From NCBI GenBank assembly GCA_016748015.1, contig JAAOMT010000480.1, forward strand, positions 684,101 through 748,100: a DNA stretch of 64,000 bases. Reading direction: 5' to 3'. The position numbers and the translations under genes are program-made. The notes beneath the pieces are model-generated. The model had not been told where the DNA came from. It ran no database searches and saw only the letters and a program-made list of their open reading frames with translations. Positions 23,627-35,200 of the stretch are shown here, piece by piece; position 1 is the stretch's first letter; each line of letters begins with the position of its first letter. Source of the stretch: Geosiphon pyriformis. Lineage: Eukaryota > Glomeromycota > Glomeromycetes > Archaeosporales > Geosiphonaceae.

Positions 23627-24460
23627 ATGGTGGTAAGTTAGTTTTGAAGAACCCTAGTCCTCAATCTTTGTCCAGCCATATCATCTATCAGCCCTTTTGC
23701 AAAAGTCAATCGTCTCCAATCATATAAGATTTCGGTTATAAAATATGGAAAAGACCAAAGTCCACTCTCTTGCATTGGGCTTAGTCTGCTATTGTTAATT
23801 CTGTTTTTAAACTTATTCCAAAATTTATAAAAAACGCCTCTAGAAAGGTGCTTTCAAGCGACTCGTCGAAGTTGGTCGAGTGGTTTTCATCAACTATGGT
23901 GATGATACAGGCAAGCTCGCTGTCATTGTCGATATTATTGACCATAATCGGGTAAGTTAGAAAATTTGTTTTTCCTATACTCCAGCTAATAATAAATGAG
24001 TAAGTGAGTGAGATCATTTCAAATCTCGAGATATTCTAAAGTTTTCTCTTTCCTAGGCACTTGTCGATGGACCCACTACTGGTGTTGCCCGCCACTCCCA
24101 TCCGTTTAAGCGTCTCACCCTCACCGATCATGTCATCGAAAAATTTCCTCGGGGTGCCGGATCGTCTATTGTAAAAAAATTTTTTGAAAACCAAAAGATT
24201 TTAAATAAATGGCACAACACTGCCTGGGCTAAGAAATTAGATAACCGTAAAAAGAGAGCGGCTTTAACAGACTTTGATCGCTTCAAGCTGCTCAAGTTGA
24301 AAAAGCAGGTAAGCTTCAAACAATATTTACATTTTTAATCAATATTATTAGGAAGGCAATTGATCGATATACTCATGGTTATATTTTCATAAACATTTTG
24401 AAACAGCGACGCTATATTCTTCAAAAAGAAGTTGCTGTCTTAAAAAAAGCCAAGGCTTGA
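23627..24460 (+). CDS. RPL14: 60S ribosomal protein L14 (eL14)
   Basis: Four exons: 23627-23632 (only ATG GTG), 23844-23951, 24057-24308, 24407-24460 (420 nt, 139 aa). The protein follows eL14: [40 protein letters not shown], and the C-terminal [19 protein letters not shown] ending in a Lys/Ala-rich tail. It is a structural protein of the large ribosomal subunit. The 6-nt first coding exon followed by a 211-bp intron is the usual fungal ribosomal-protein layout and may give intron-dependent expression. The exon 2 acceptor at 23843 was chosen because it alone keeps the frame. Confidence 0.93.
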
Positions 24461-24858
24461 AATCAGGTTCACCCATGAGTTTGCTACTACAACCAAATTG
24501 CAGCTTTTAATCAATCTGTTCTTGAGGGATAATGTTGAAAAGGAACACTTGCTGGCCTATTATAAGTCAGCCAATCAAGACTAAGAATCAAATGTTAAAT
24601 TTAGAGTTGCGTTTTAGGGTTCCTTAAATTCCTTTTGCCAAAAATAATCCAGAATTAAGTCGTATAAGGTGTCAATGAGGGAACTTTTACTCGTGTAATG
24701 AACACAATGAAAGAAGCTAGAATTTCTGGATTGGGAGCATTTTTATTATCTACACTTAAATCTTAGACCAAAAACTGAGAATCCAAGAAAGATCGATGTA
24801 AGCAAGGCTCAACATGATATAAAGTTTAATTACTGCAGTAAAGGAGGAGCCAAGGTCT
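24461..24858. other. Convergent 3' regions of eL14 and PPIL1 genes
   Basis: About 400 bases between convergent stop codons. No additional gene, repeat or RNA was recognised. Confidence 0.55.
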
Positions 24859-25954
24859 TCAATTATCAACCGCCATTGCCCTCAGGATTTTTACGTTTTC
24901 CTTTGGACTGTGCAAAAGATCGTATTTAATTTACAAGCATAAAAGTAACCATAGGATTTGAATGAAATAATTGCTAACCGATCCTGAGAATCCGTAGCCA
25001 CTAATCCCATGCGTTTTACAACCCGCATCCCCTTACTTACGCGACCAAATATTGTATGTTTTCCTAGAAAGAAAGCTAAATTTAAGAATAGGATTAATTG
25101 GTACTTAATTTACATAAACAACTTGCATACCATCTAGCCAAGGGGTTGGGGCCAAGGTAATAAAAAACTGTACAGATGAACCAAACCGATCTAAACCCAT
25201 GTTAGATGAATGCTTGAGGATGAAATTTTCCAAAGATCTTAGTGGGTTGAGCGACTCGCCTGACTCCCATTCGTATCTGGTCCCGAATTAGCCATACTTA
25301 GAACACCAGCTCCAGTATGTTTGAGGTCCGGATTAATTTCATCCTCAAATTTCTGTCTGAATGAAAGGGAAATTCTCAATTGAGGAAAAATAATCAACAT
25401 TGTAGAAATTTCAAAAAAATAAACGACCCACCCGTAGATTGATGCTCCACCACGTCCAGTTCCAGTCGGATCACCACCTTGAATTATGCAATCCTTTAAC
25501 AGTGATGAATTTATTGAGGGATACACCAAAATCAAAGCAAATAACTTTGGTTATTTATTTACCGGAATTATCCTGTGGAACTGAAAGAATATTCAAATTA
25601 AACTTTTTCAATTAAAACCAAATTCCGACGAATTATTCTTGAGGGTGAATACTCACAATCACTTCATTGTAGTAACCACGTTTTGCCTTTAATCCGAGAG
25701 CAAAACTCAATGATATCAATGGTATTGATTAAATAGTAGCATCAAGAGAAAGATTTTTCCGTACCAATTGGAAAAAATTCTCACAAGTTTTTCTTGCGTG
25801 ATTCCAATATAACTCCAAAGTAATTTCGCCCTATTTGATAAGTTGATGTATAAGGATTCTCTCGAGCCTGCAAAATCAGATCCTTTTGAGAAACTTCGTC
25901 TTGAAGTACCATTGAAGTGCCGAGGACTACATAGGGGTTTGTTGGGTCTTCCAT
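24859..25954 (-). CDS. PPIL1: Cyclophilin-type peptidyl-prolyl isomerase, PPIL1-like
   Basis: Nine small exons on the minus strand: 25954-25910, 25830-25765, 25686-25657, 25580-25563 (18 nt), 25493-25432, 25356-25260, 25167-25131, 25063-24979, 24907-24859 (489 nt, 162 aa; human PPIL1 is 166). The joined protein is a complete cyclophilin: [67 protein letters not shown], and [12 protein letters not shown] with the active-site Arg, Phe, Met, Gln and His positions present. It interconverts cis and trans proline bonds; PPIL1 orthologues are spliceosome components that bind SKIP/SNW1. The intron after exon 6 begins with GC at 25259-25258 rather than GT, because only this join keeps the invariant NGSQFF. 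Confidence 0.92.
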
Positions 25955-26320
25955 TTGGATGAAATTTTTTTCGGTGGCTGGACAAAAATTTTGATAATCC
26001 TCCCAAATTTGTATTAAAATGACGCACAAACAATCAGAGAAGTTATACAATGAATAAAAAGGTAGGCAGTAAAATCACGTTATAGTATCCCCCAAACCTT
26101 GACTTAAACAACCAACCCCAGGAGTATGTCAGAAGTTTTGACTATCGAGTTGTAATGATTATTATTATGAATTCATGTTACACAAAATATTAAATATAAA
26201 AATATAAGAAATGGGTTAGCTTTATCGATAACTTAATTAGGGTTAAAGACGCTAAAAAACAGACGCTGGATCTTTACAAATTGGATTGATAAAACTGTGG
26301 GCACGTGTATATATACTATT
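25955..26320. promoter_or_regulatory. Divergent intergenic region between PPIL1 and Ies2
   Basis: 366 bases between divergent start codons. It contains one copy of the 24-bp plus 10-bp element described separately (26058-26093). The remainder is AT-rich. Confidence 0.5.
26058..26093 (-). repeat. Shared promoter element, copy 1 (inverted relative to 30994-31040)
   Basis: Read on the minus strand, 26093-26070 is identical over 24 bases to plus-strand 30994-31017 (starts gggggatactataacgtg). It is followed by gcctaccttt at 26067-26058, matching 31031-31040. Here 2 bases separate the two blocks; in the other copy there are 13. The element lies about 120 bp upstream of the PPIL1 start codon. Confidence 0.8.
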
Positions 26321-27969
26321 ATGCCAACAGCAGCTACTAGACGTGAACGTCCAGCACGCCGTAACGCCAACTACCGGCGGGAACCGGATCCGCCTAAGGT
26401 ATTTGAGCAAGTGTCGGACGTTAGTGATCTCGAATCTGAAGAACCGGCAGTCTCTTCTGAAGAAGAAACTGTAGATAAGATCGATGATTTATACATGTCT
26501 GAAGAAACTAGTGAAGAAGTAGAAGAGGAAATTGAAGAGGATCTAATGGAAGAAGACCAAGAAGAGGTTGAGGTACCAATGGAAGATGGCGGGGTTGACG
26601 AAGAACAAGAAGAAGAGGACGAACAACAGGAAAGGGGAGAGGAAGAAATGGGAGCAGAAGAACAAGTGGGTGAAGTTGAAGAACAACTAGAACTAGGGGA
26701 CGAAGATGCTGAAGGGGAAGATGAAGAAGAGTTGGACATGGAGGAAACTGTTGTAGTTAGTGAGCTGGCCGATGATGATTTTGAAGATATAAATGAAAGT
26801 GAAGAGGATTCAGAAGGGGAGGAGCTGAGTGATTTTGAATTGACATCACCAGCTAAGAAGGGGAGAACAAATCAAAGTGGATTATCTTCGAAGTCAAAAC
26901 AGAAACAGCCGGTCAAACCTAACAACAACCGCCAAAGACAACATGTAGAATCATCACGAAGTGTTGCAGCGAAAAAGAAAGGTCTAGCAGTTTTCCGTTT
27001 CATGTATTTCTTTGTGCTCTATTATGTTTGCGTTGATTTCATTCCTTGTAATATTATTTTATAATAGTGAGGTTAGGCAATATTTCTAAAGAAAACGTTT
27101 TTTCAAGGAGTTCTTTTTCTACAATCTATGGCAATAATCTCCTCTTTTTCTACGTTTTGATTTTCAATATTTATGCAATCCTGCAGGTGTCATTGATTTG
27201 TCTTCGGCTTCTTCCTCAAAAAAAGGTGATAATCTAGTACTCACGAAGCGACAAAGAGCGAGGCTCAATGAAGAATACCAACATGACTTGCTTGAACTAC
27301 CCATGGGTATTTGCTCACCTTTAAATTCATTTTTTTTGTCTGTAGAAAGAATAATTTATTCATCTTTACAAATCAGAACCGACGCGCAAAAAACATCTCA
27401 CTGAAGAAGAAATTGCATTAAGAAAGTCAGAAACCGCTCGTCGGCGGAAACATCAGAGTATTCAACGTGCTGAGCAAGATAAGGTAAAAAATCGAAAATC
27501 TTGACAATAATCTGGTTGGTGTGATCCTGTTCGCAAAATTGACAAATATTATAAAAATTATAAGATGGACACAATAAATCGTCTGTTAAAGAAGCAAAAC
27601 ACCAAGAGGCGTAGTAAAGAAGATGAAGCAGACAACAATCAAGATAATCAAAAAGACGGAACTAGTCGTAAACCCATGCAGGCTACGTCTTTTCATTACG
27701 TAAATTGTCTAAATGGAAGTACACTCTCAATACCGATCGGTGTTCCTGTACCTATATCATTTGACAAAGGACCAAAGTAAAGATCCTCAAAATTGATAAA
27801 ATTTTTATGAATTTAATTAATTATTATATTGTGTTTGAATTGCAGCTACCCACCACCGGTTCCTACATGTGATCATCTTGGATGTCAGCACCCAAAGAAA
27901 TATCGAAGTGTTAAAAATTACAAATACGCCTGTTCAATGGACCACCTAAAAAAAATAGAGGGGAGATGA
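26321..27969 (+). CDS. IES2: INO80 chromatin-remodelling complex subunit Ies2 / INO80B-like
   Basis: Five exons: 26321-26981, 27187-27306, 27377-27483, 27565-27776, 27846-27969 (1224 nt, 407 aa). Residues 1-30 are basic. Residues 35-190 are extremely acidic (Glu/Asp repeats), followed by a basic Lys/Gln stretch. A PAPA-1-like region begins near residue 235 (LVLTKRQRARLNEEYQHDLL), and EEEIALRKSETARRRKHQ continues it. The C terminus is a HIT-type zinc-finger-like segment with ordered Cys and His (CDHLGC, KYACSMDHL). This order is that of Ies2/INO80B, a nuclear subunit that stimulates the Ino80 ATPase for nucleosome sliding. The start is the ATG at 26321, before MPTAATRRERPARR. Confidence 0.87.
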
Positions 27970-28536
27970 TAAGATAATAATAACTTTAAATAACCTTAGC
28001 CAATTTCGGTGGTTTGAGGATCTGGCTAATGGTAGCTGTGAAGTTTCCCATTTTGAGAATGGGATGATTTGGACCTAATGCACATCCAACCTCCGAATTT
28101 CATGGATTAGATTCCTGAGGTTTGTGAGCATTTCTTCTGTAAAGCGATAGTTGGAGGGGTAATTTGGATAAATTATTTTTTCCATCATCGGAACTTTGGT
28201 GTTTACGATAATGTACTGATTAAATTTTGTCATTCAGATTTCAAACAATAATAGCCATTTTTTAATTAGGAATGTTCAATAATTGTCTAGGTTTCTTTAA
28301 TAGTTTCAAAAAAATATAAATTAAATTTCTCATCACCAAGTTTTGGACACTTGGTATGCATTAAGCCATCCATCACAAATCTTCAACTCATTGAACACAT
28401 CATATGATTAGTGTTGTCTTCTTAAAATCCCGAGATATAATCATTACATATTAGATGACACCGTTGGATGTGAAATAATCGATTGTTACAACAAAGTTGT
28501 GCGTTAGCTTGCAAAGGCGAAGAACATTGTGGTTCT
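27970..28536. other. Convergent 3' regions of Ies2 and acyl-CoA synthetase genes
   Basis: About 570 bases between convergent stop codons. AT-rich, with no recognisable gene, RNA or repeat. Confidence 0.55.
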
Positions 28537-30943
28537 TTACAACCCTAAAATTTCTCTACTTTTTTCACGCATCACATGTTTCTTGATTTTTCCTGTGACT
28601 GTTTTCGGAAATTCCTCAACAAACAAAACATAATATGGAATCTTGTAATGTGAAATTTTGCCTTTGCAAAATTGTCGAATATCTTCTTCCGTCAGGACTT
28701 TGTTTTTTTTACTAATTATCCATGCACAGATCTGTTCGCCCATAATCGGATCCGGTACCCCAACTACAGAGGCATTTGTAATATCGGGATGCTCGAAGAG
28801 AAGATTTTCAACCTCTGCTGGTGCTATTTTTTCACCACCACGGTTGATTTGGTCTATGACCAAAAAAGGTTAACGTCGCAAAGGAAAATTTTATTCGATA
28901 CTTCAGGAGGAACATTACCTTTTATACGACCAACAATTCTACAGTATCCTTCTTCATCTATGATAGCAGTATCGCCTATTTCAAATATTTTTAGGGCGGT
29001 AATATTAAAGATGGTATGAAGTAATAACCCTAATAACTTACCTGTATGCATCCATTTGTTTCCCTGCTCATCAAGACTCATTGTTTTTCTGGTTTGTGGT
29101 TCGCTATTCCAATAACCACCTTCCATCACAATATAGCCACTGGAGCAAAGTTCCCCGGGTGTATTCACTGGTAAAATAGAATTTGTTTCTGGATCAATAA
29201 CCTTTGCCTTAATATGGGGCAAGATGGTTCCAACCGTTTCGACCCGCCGATGTAGAGGATCCGTCGATCTAGTTTGGAAAGATATCGGTGATGTTTCTGA
29301 AACAGTAATGTATTACAACGAAAGTAAAATAGCATGAGACAGAAAAGTCAAAAAAAAATTTATAATTTCCCTGAACCTGTCATTCCGTAAGCAATGGTGA
29401 GTTCTTTCAAATTCATTTTTTCTATAATATCTTTCATGACTTCAATAGGGACTGGGGAGCCGGCGGCTATCCCGGTCCTTTAATAATAACATGCTATATC
29501 AACAAAGAAATCAAAAAACCAAGGATAATAATCTGAATTAAAATACCTAAGGTTGGTTAAGTCATATTTACGGAAATTGTGATGATTCATTTCCTCAATA
29601 AACATTGTGGGTACTACAAGAAAAAGCTATGATCATAAAAAGTTTCCCAAAAGAGGACAGAAATATCGAAAAATAATAGGATATTAATAGATACCCCCAT
29701 GTAATCCAGTACATTTTTCTTCATCAACAGCACGTAACGTCGCTTCAACGTCAAAACCCTCACTTGGATAGACTACTGAAGAACCTTTTGACAAGGCAGC
29801 TAGATTACCCAGGACAATACCTTGGGAAATCGATTATAAGCTAGTCAATTTGAGCTTTTAGTCTAGAGGCAATATCTTAAGATAACCAAACTCACCAAAG
29901 CAATGATATAAGGGAACTGGAACGCATAAAACATCTTGAGGCGTTAGAATCATTCTGTCCGCAGTGGCCTTTAACAGAAGGTATCTTAGAATGAGGTTTG
30001 AAAATTTAATTAAAGACATAGACACCAACTTTTCCATTATTGAGAATATTCCGATGAGACAAGGAAGCTCCTTTCGGGGCACCTAGGGATAATGAGCACA
30101 TAAAACTTGAAGTGAAAAGGGTTGAAGAGCTTGGCTAGCTTGAGGGCAATAAAACATACCAGTTGTCCCAGAGGTGAATTGGATATTAATAATATCGTTT
30201 TGAGTTAACACGCCCCCAATTTCTTTAATAGGATCGTTTCCCCATACTGTATATTCGAACATTTCGTGAAATTGTATCAATCCGCGAACTCCTTCAAGAT
30301 ACTCGACAGGATGATGTGTGTCAACGACAATCACCTGTTTCAAATCGGGCAATCTCTCGGCTTCTAAGGCATTAGGTCGGGAGAAATTCAATTCAGGGGC
30401 GAGCTCTGTAATCATCTTAATATAATGGGATGACTTGAAATGTGGCGTTAAAACGAGTGATTTACATCCAACAAGCTTCAGTGCCTGTTCAAGTTCCTTT
30501 ACTTTATACGCTGGGTTGATTGTCACCAAAATAACACCTATTTTGCTGGTTGCGTATTGTAAGGTTGCCCATGCCGAATTATTAGGCATAAATATTCCCA
30601 ATCGATCACCTTTTCGTAATCCACTTTTATGAAGGCCACGCGCCAAGGCATCAATTTGGTCGCCAAATTGGCGATAATTCCAGTGTAAATTGTTTTCGTG
30701 CTTAACAACCAATGCTTGACGGTCCCCGTATTTTGTGACAATGTCGTCAAAAAAATTTCCTATGGTGACTTCTAAAAGAGGTTCATCAGTGGGGCCTTCG
30801 ACATAGGACAGACTACTTTGATTTCGCCTTTTTATTGTTTTTATGGGTTTAGTCGCGTTAACTTGTCGTAGGATCGTGAGGAAGTAAGGAGAAACGCGAC
30901 CAGTGGGATTTAAAGGTCGTATAAGATTGCGAAAAAGCAACAT
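28537..30943 (-). CDS. Medium-chain-type acyl-CoA synthetase, probably mitochondrial (ACSF2-like)
   Basis: Nine exons on the minus strand: 30943-30160, 30082-30024, 29968-29896, 29820-29695, 29613-29547, 29477-29377, 29296-29042, 28975-28919, 28853-28537 (1839 nt, 612 aa). The first 50 residues are Arg-rich without acids, fitting a mitochondrial presequence. Adenylate-forming enzyme motifs follow in order: P-loop-like FTSGTTGAPKG across intron 1, [21 protein letters not shown], a D-x-x-GY-R-x-VGR segment in exon 8, [15 protein letters not shown], and the catalytic-lysine motif [15 protein letters not shown]. The enzyme activates fatty acids to acyl-CoA with ATP via acyl-AMP. The closest architecture is ACSF2/bacterial FadD-like medium-chain ligases. 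The exon 2 donor is uncertain by a few codons. The C terminus, GL, is not a peroxisomal targeting signal. Confidence 0.91.
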
Positions 30944-32255
30944 AGTTCAAGTACATCTATCTTTTTTTGAAGTGAAACATGGGGTAATTTTCTGGGGGAT
31001 ACTATAACGTGATTTTATTACGGCCTAGCAGCCTACCTTTAAAACTTTATATATCTTATTAAAAAGAATAATGTACATCATAATTCCCCTATTAAGCTTG
31101 AACATCTTTCAAACACATGTGTTTCAAGATTCATCTCTTTGTTAGCTTTTAAGAGTTATTGTATTACTAGTAATAGTTAAAATTATTTGATGACCCTGTT
31201 TCAAGGTGTATTATCATTCTTTATTTTGATCCAAATAACACCTGGCGATCAATTATATAGTTGTCAAAAACTTGAGTTTCAAAATTGTTTATTGAAAATA
31301 TAAGGTTTTAAAAATCTCGGTATAAGAAACTTTCAAACATTTAATCTGGCAAATATGAAAATATCCGTATTTTCAGGTTTGATTATAAAATAGATTTTGA
31401 TAATGAGATAATTTCAAAGGTTGTTATTTATAGTGTCACAGATGCAAGCACATTACTCATTACCAAGAGTATTCTCAAATTGGACTTTCCATTATATGAC
31501 CATTTCCGTCAGTACAACATTTGCGTTTCAACCTGTATAATATAGTAATGACTGCCCCACATCTGAATGGCATAGAAAATGATGATGGTATCACTGTAAA
31601 GACGCCATTATGTATAGGCTATTGTCTATTCTCAGGGTAGAAGACGAAACGTCTTGGTTGTGGACTTGACCTAACTGGTAAAAGACTGTACAAGTTCAAA
31701 TTTAGAATTTATGCATAAAAATTCTGATGGCGAAATTTTGATTCACCAACCAGAATCCCCATTACAGTTAACTGAATTACAATCCCTGTGAGATCGATGT
31801 TGTGAGAGCACAAAGATCATCTCTTCGTGTCGTCGATGGAAATGCTCTACATACCGAGAACGGTTTAAACTTATCAAATAGTAGAAGCTACCATTACATT
31901 TAGGAATCTGTTCTGGAATTCATTCAATTTAATTGTATCTTGCTTCGCTCTGAAGTTCTTTTTAAAAAAGGGTAAAGGTTGTGTAAAAGAGAAGCAGGTT
32001 TTCTCTTTTTTCGTTTCCTAAATTTTTCTTTCCACTTCTTGAATAGAGATATATTTATTTTGCTATTTAAATTTCTATTACTCTCCTGAAAACATCGAAT
32101 GCTACTCAACTGGCAGATATTTTGCCTGATTTTTCTTAATAATAAACCTTTGTCTATTAGTGCTCCAAGTTTTCATCATAAAAATAAAAACCCCCATATG
32201 CCCTCATAAAGTGGCTATAAGTTACTGTTGCCAAAGAAAAAATTGTTAACACACT
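30944..32255. other. Divergent intergenic region upstream of the acyl-CoA synthetase and coiled-coil genes
   Basis: 1.3 kb between divergent start codons. It holds the second copy of the shared promoter element (30994-31040). Around 31552-31810 two short open pieces (MTAPHLNGIENDDG from 31552, and a 25-codon piece containing LIHQPESPLQLTELQSL ending near 31792) look weakly coding but cannot be joined into a gene. The rest is AT-rich upstream sequence. Confidence 0.45.
30994..31040 (+). repeat. Shared promoter element, copy 2
   Basis: Plus-strand 30994-31017 is identical over 24 bases to the reverse complement of 26070-26093, and 31031-31040 (gcctaccttt) repeats the second block. A 13-base insert separates them here. 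It starts about 50 bp upstream of the acyl-CoA synthetase start codon. Relative to the adjacent gene its orientation is opposite to that of copy 1. Confidence 0.8.
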
Positions 32256-35200
32256 ATGAGCAACAACGAAATTAGTGGGCAAAGAAATAGTCTAAGTAAT
32301 ATCGTAAGTGCTCTTTATCAACTACCACGTATGCCGGAACCGAGTCTTGTTAATAGCAATTCGCAAAATCGATGCGATTTCATAATACAGATTGATCCTT
32401 GTTATCCAATTTCTTCAACTGCTCAAACGCCATCACCGCAATCAACTATCCAAAATTATAATCAATATTTTTCTCCTTATCAGCATCTGCGTCATCATCG
32501 TACTGAGCGTACGAATAGCATTTCATCAGACCGCTACGAAAATTATCATCAACAGATTGAAGTTTACCATCAGCAACAGTATCAATCACAACATTTCTAT
32601 TTCACTAATAATAATCCTGCGATGATTACGAATAACAATGGGAATAGTATCAACTCGAAACAATCGATACCTATTCTTAATCATCATGCAGCGAGACGTG
32701 TTCGTGATCTTGAGGTACATTTATCCTACCAATCAGAACAAATGCGGATGATTATCTGGGAACGTGACGAATGGAAGAATCGTAATCATGCCTTGGAATC
32801 TGAATTGGGTCGAATACATGAGCAAGCTGTTGTCTATTATCAATTATACCAAGAACGTCAAGCACTCAAAAGTCAAAATGAAGTCTTTTTATCTAATATT
32901 AAATTATTACAAACGCGCATCACTGAATCTAATAATGAGCGAGATGATCTACGTGGAAAGAATCATATGTTAGAAATATGTCTCGCACAGGCGGAAACAA
33001 AATTTGGTCGAATTGCAACGTTGAACCAAGAACGTGATGAACTGCTTAATTCTCAACAAAAACTTCAAAGAGAAAATAATCAATTACGCGAGGAATCTGT
33101 GGAATTACAGCGACGGAATAATAGTCTGGAATCCGAAATGGGTAAATTGCAGGAGGAATTAAATTTCACCAGTCAACAACGAGATGAATTCACCCACGAT
33201 ATCAAATGCTTGAAATCTCAAATTAAGAAATCAAAAGACACATCCAAATTTCACGAGGACGAACCAAGTTTTACCTCGGAACCTCAAGCTTTAACAGAAG
33301 CTTCGATAGGAAAATCTAGAATGAGCGTTGATAATGATTCTTCATATAAGCAACCGAATTCAAAACGAATTGACGTTCTTGTGGAAAATCAAGTCTCAAT
33401 AAATTGTGGGGCTATTGAAAATCAAAATGAGATTAATACAAACACTTGTCAGCAAGACAATTTGTCAAATAATTCAAAAAATTCTTGTACAGAAATTTCT
33501 CGATTGAACGATGAGGTAGAGAGATTGATTCGGGAAAAATATGAGTTAGACAACAAGAACAATTCATTGAACTCGGAATTTGGTGTTTTACGTCGCCAAA
33601 GAGAAGAACTCAAAGAACAAAATAGTCAATTTGCCATCGAGGCTGGCAGACTTAAAGAGAGATACAGCAATTCCCTAAATCAAAATAAAGAACTACAAAT
33701 TCACAATCACGATCTTGCTACTGAACTGAGTCGTGTTCAGCAAATGTGCAATAATCTTTTACACATTCGAGATGATCTAAATACCCAGAGTAACGAATTA
33801 TCGGCCCAAGTTTCTGAATTGCAACAAGATTCCCAAATTCGAATTCAAGAAAAACTTAATCTAAATCAGGAATTAAATCTCTTGAAATTAAAGCACAAAG
33901 AACTTCAGGACTTTGATAAAACTTCCATAGATCAAGAGCGCGAAGAATCAGAGAATTCGAAAATTAAACTCACAATAGAGCTTGAACAGGCTCAAACAGA
34001 GTCTGTACAATTGAAAGAACAGCTTGAAAAAGTGAGGCACTATGAAAATGAATTAAAAACGCTCAATGAAACTCTCACCTTGCAATTATCCCGATTGCAA
34101 GAAGAATTTGAACACTTAAAGGAGGAGTCCGTACAATTGAAAAAAGAGCTCGAAAAAGTGGGACATCGTGAAAGTGAATATAAAGCTCATAATGATTCTT
34201 TGAAAAGTCAGCTTTCACAATTGCAAGGGGAATTTGAGAACTTAAGAGATGAATCTATGGAACTTAAAGAGGAGCTTGTAGAAGTCGGTAATCGGGAAAC
34301 TGAACACAAAATCCAAAACGATTCCTTAAAAAGGCAACTGTCACAATTGCAAGAAGAGTTTTTAGATTTGAAAGAAGAATGTTTGCATCTGAAAGAGGAG
34401 CTCGTAGATGTTGGTAATCGCGAAACGGGATACAAAATGCAAAATGATTCCTTGTCAAAGCAACTGTCACAACTGCAAGAAGAGTCTCTGGATTTGAAGA
34501 AAGAATGTTTGCATCTGAAAGAGGAGCTTGTAAATGTTGATAATCGCGAGACGGAATACAAAATTCAAAACGATTTCTTAACAAACCAGTTATCACAATT
34601 GCAAGAAGAGTCTCTCGATTTGAAGAAAGAATGTTTGCATCTGAAAGAGAGGCTTATAAAAGTCGGTGATCGCGAAAATGAGCATAAAAGAAAAAACGAT
34701 TTCTTAACAAACCAATTGACACAATTACAAGAAGAGTCTTTGGATCTGAAAGAACAATGCCTGCATTTTAAAGAGGTATCTTTACAGTTGCAACAAGAGC
34801 TCGAGAATTTAGGGCAACGTGAAATTGAATACCAAACGCAAAACAAAGTTCTCACAATGCAATTGTCACAGTTACAATATAAAATACAGGAAGAGTCTGA
34901 ACGTCTAATTCAAGAACAGGACACTGTGATCAAACAAAAAGAAAACGAGTTTGAATCCAAATTAGGCGAATTGCGTCGAGAAGCGCTTGATCTTCTGCAA
35001 GGAAGAGATAATTTGCAAATTGAAGCGAGTACTCTGCAGCTTCAACTAGATAATTTGCAAGAAGAATCGCGAAACCTTGTCCTTCAGCATGAACAGTGCA
35101 AAACAGAAAATGCTACGTTAATCCAAGAAATAACGCGATTACATAATATGTCTGAACAAACCATAAAAGAAAGAGAGCTGTTGATGGCAAAACATAACTC

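Noticed and set aside
26371-26739. Ser-rich 122-codon minus-strand open frame
   Set aside because: It is the antisense shadow of the Glu/Asp-rich region of Ies2 (GAA/GAG repeats read as Ser codons).
34208-34855. Repetitive Cys/Ser-rich minus-strand open frames, or a CRISPR-like array at the 126-bp repeat
   Set aside because: These are shadows of the tandem coiled-coil repeat. The repeats are contiguous protein-coding units without spacers, in a eukaryotic genome.
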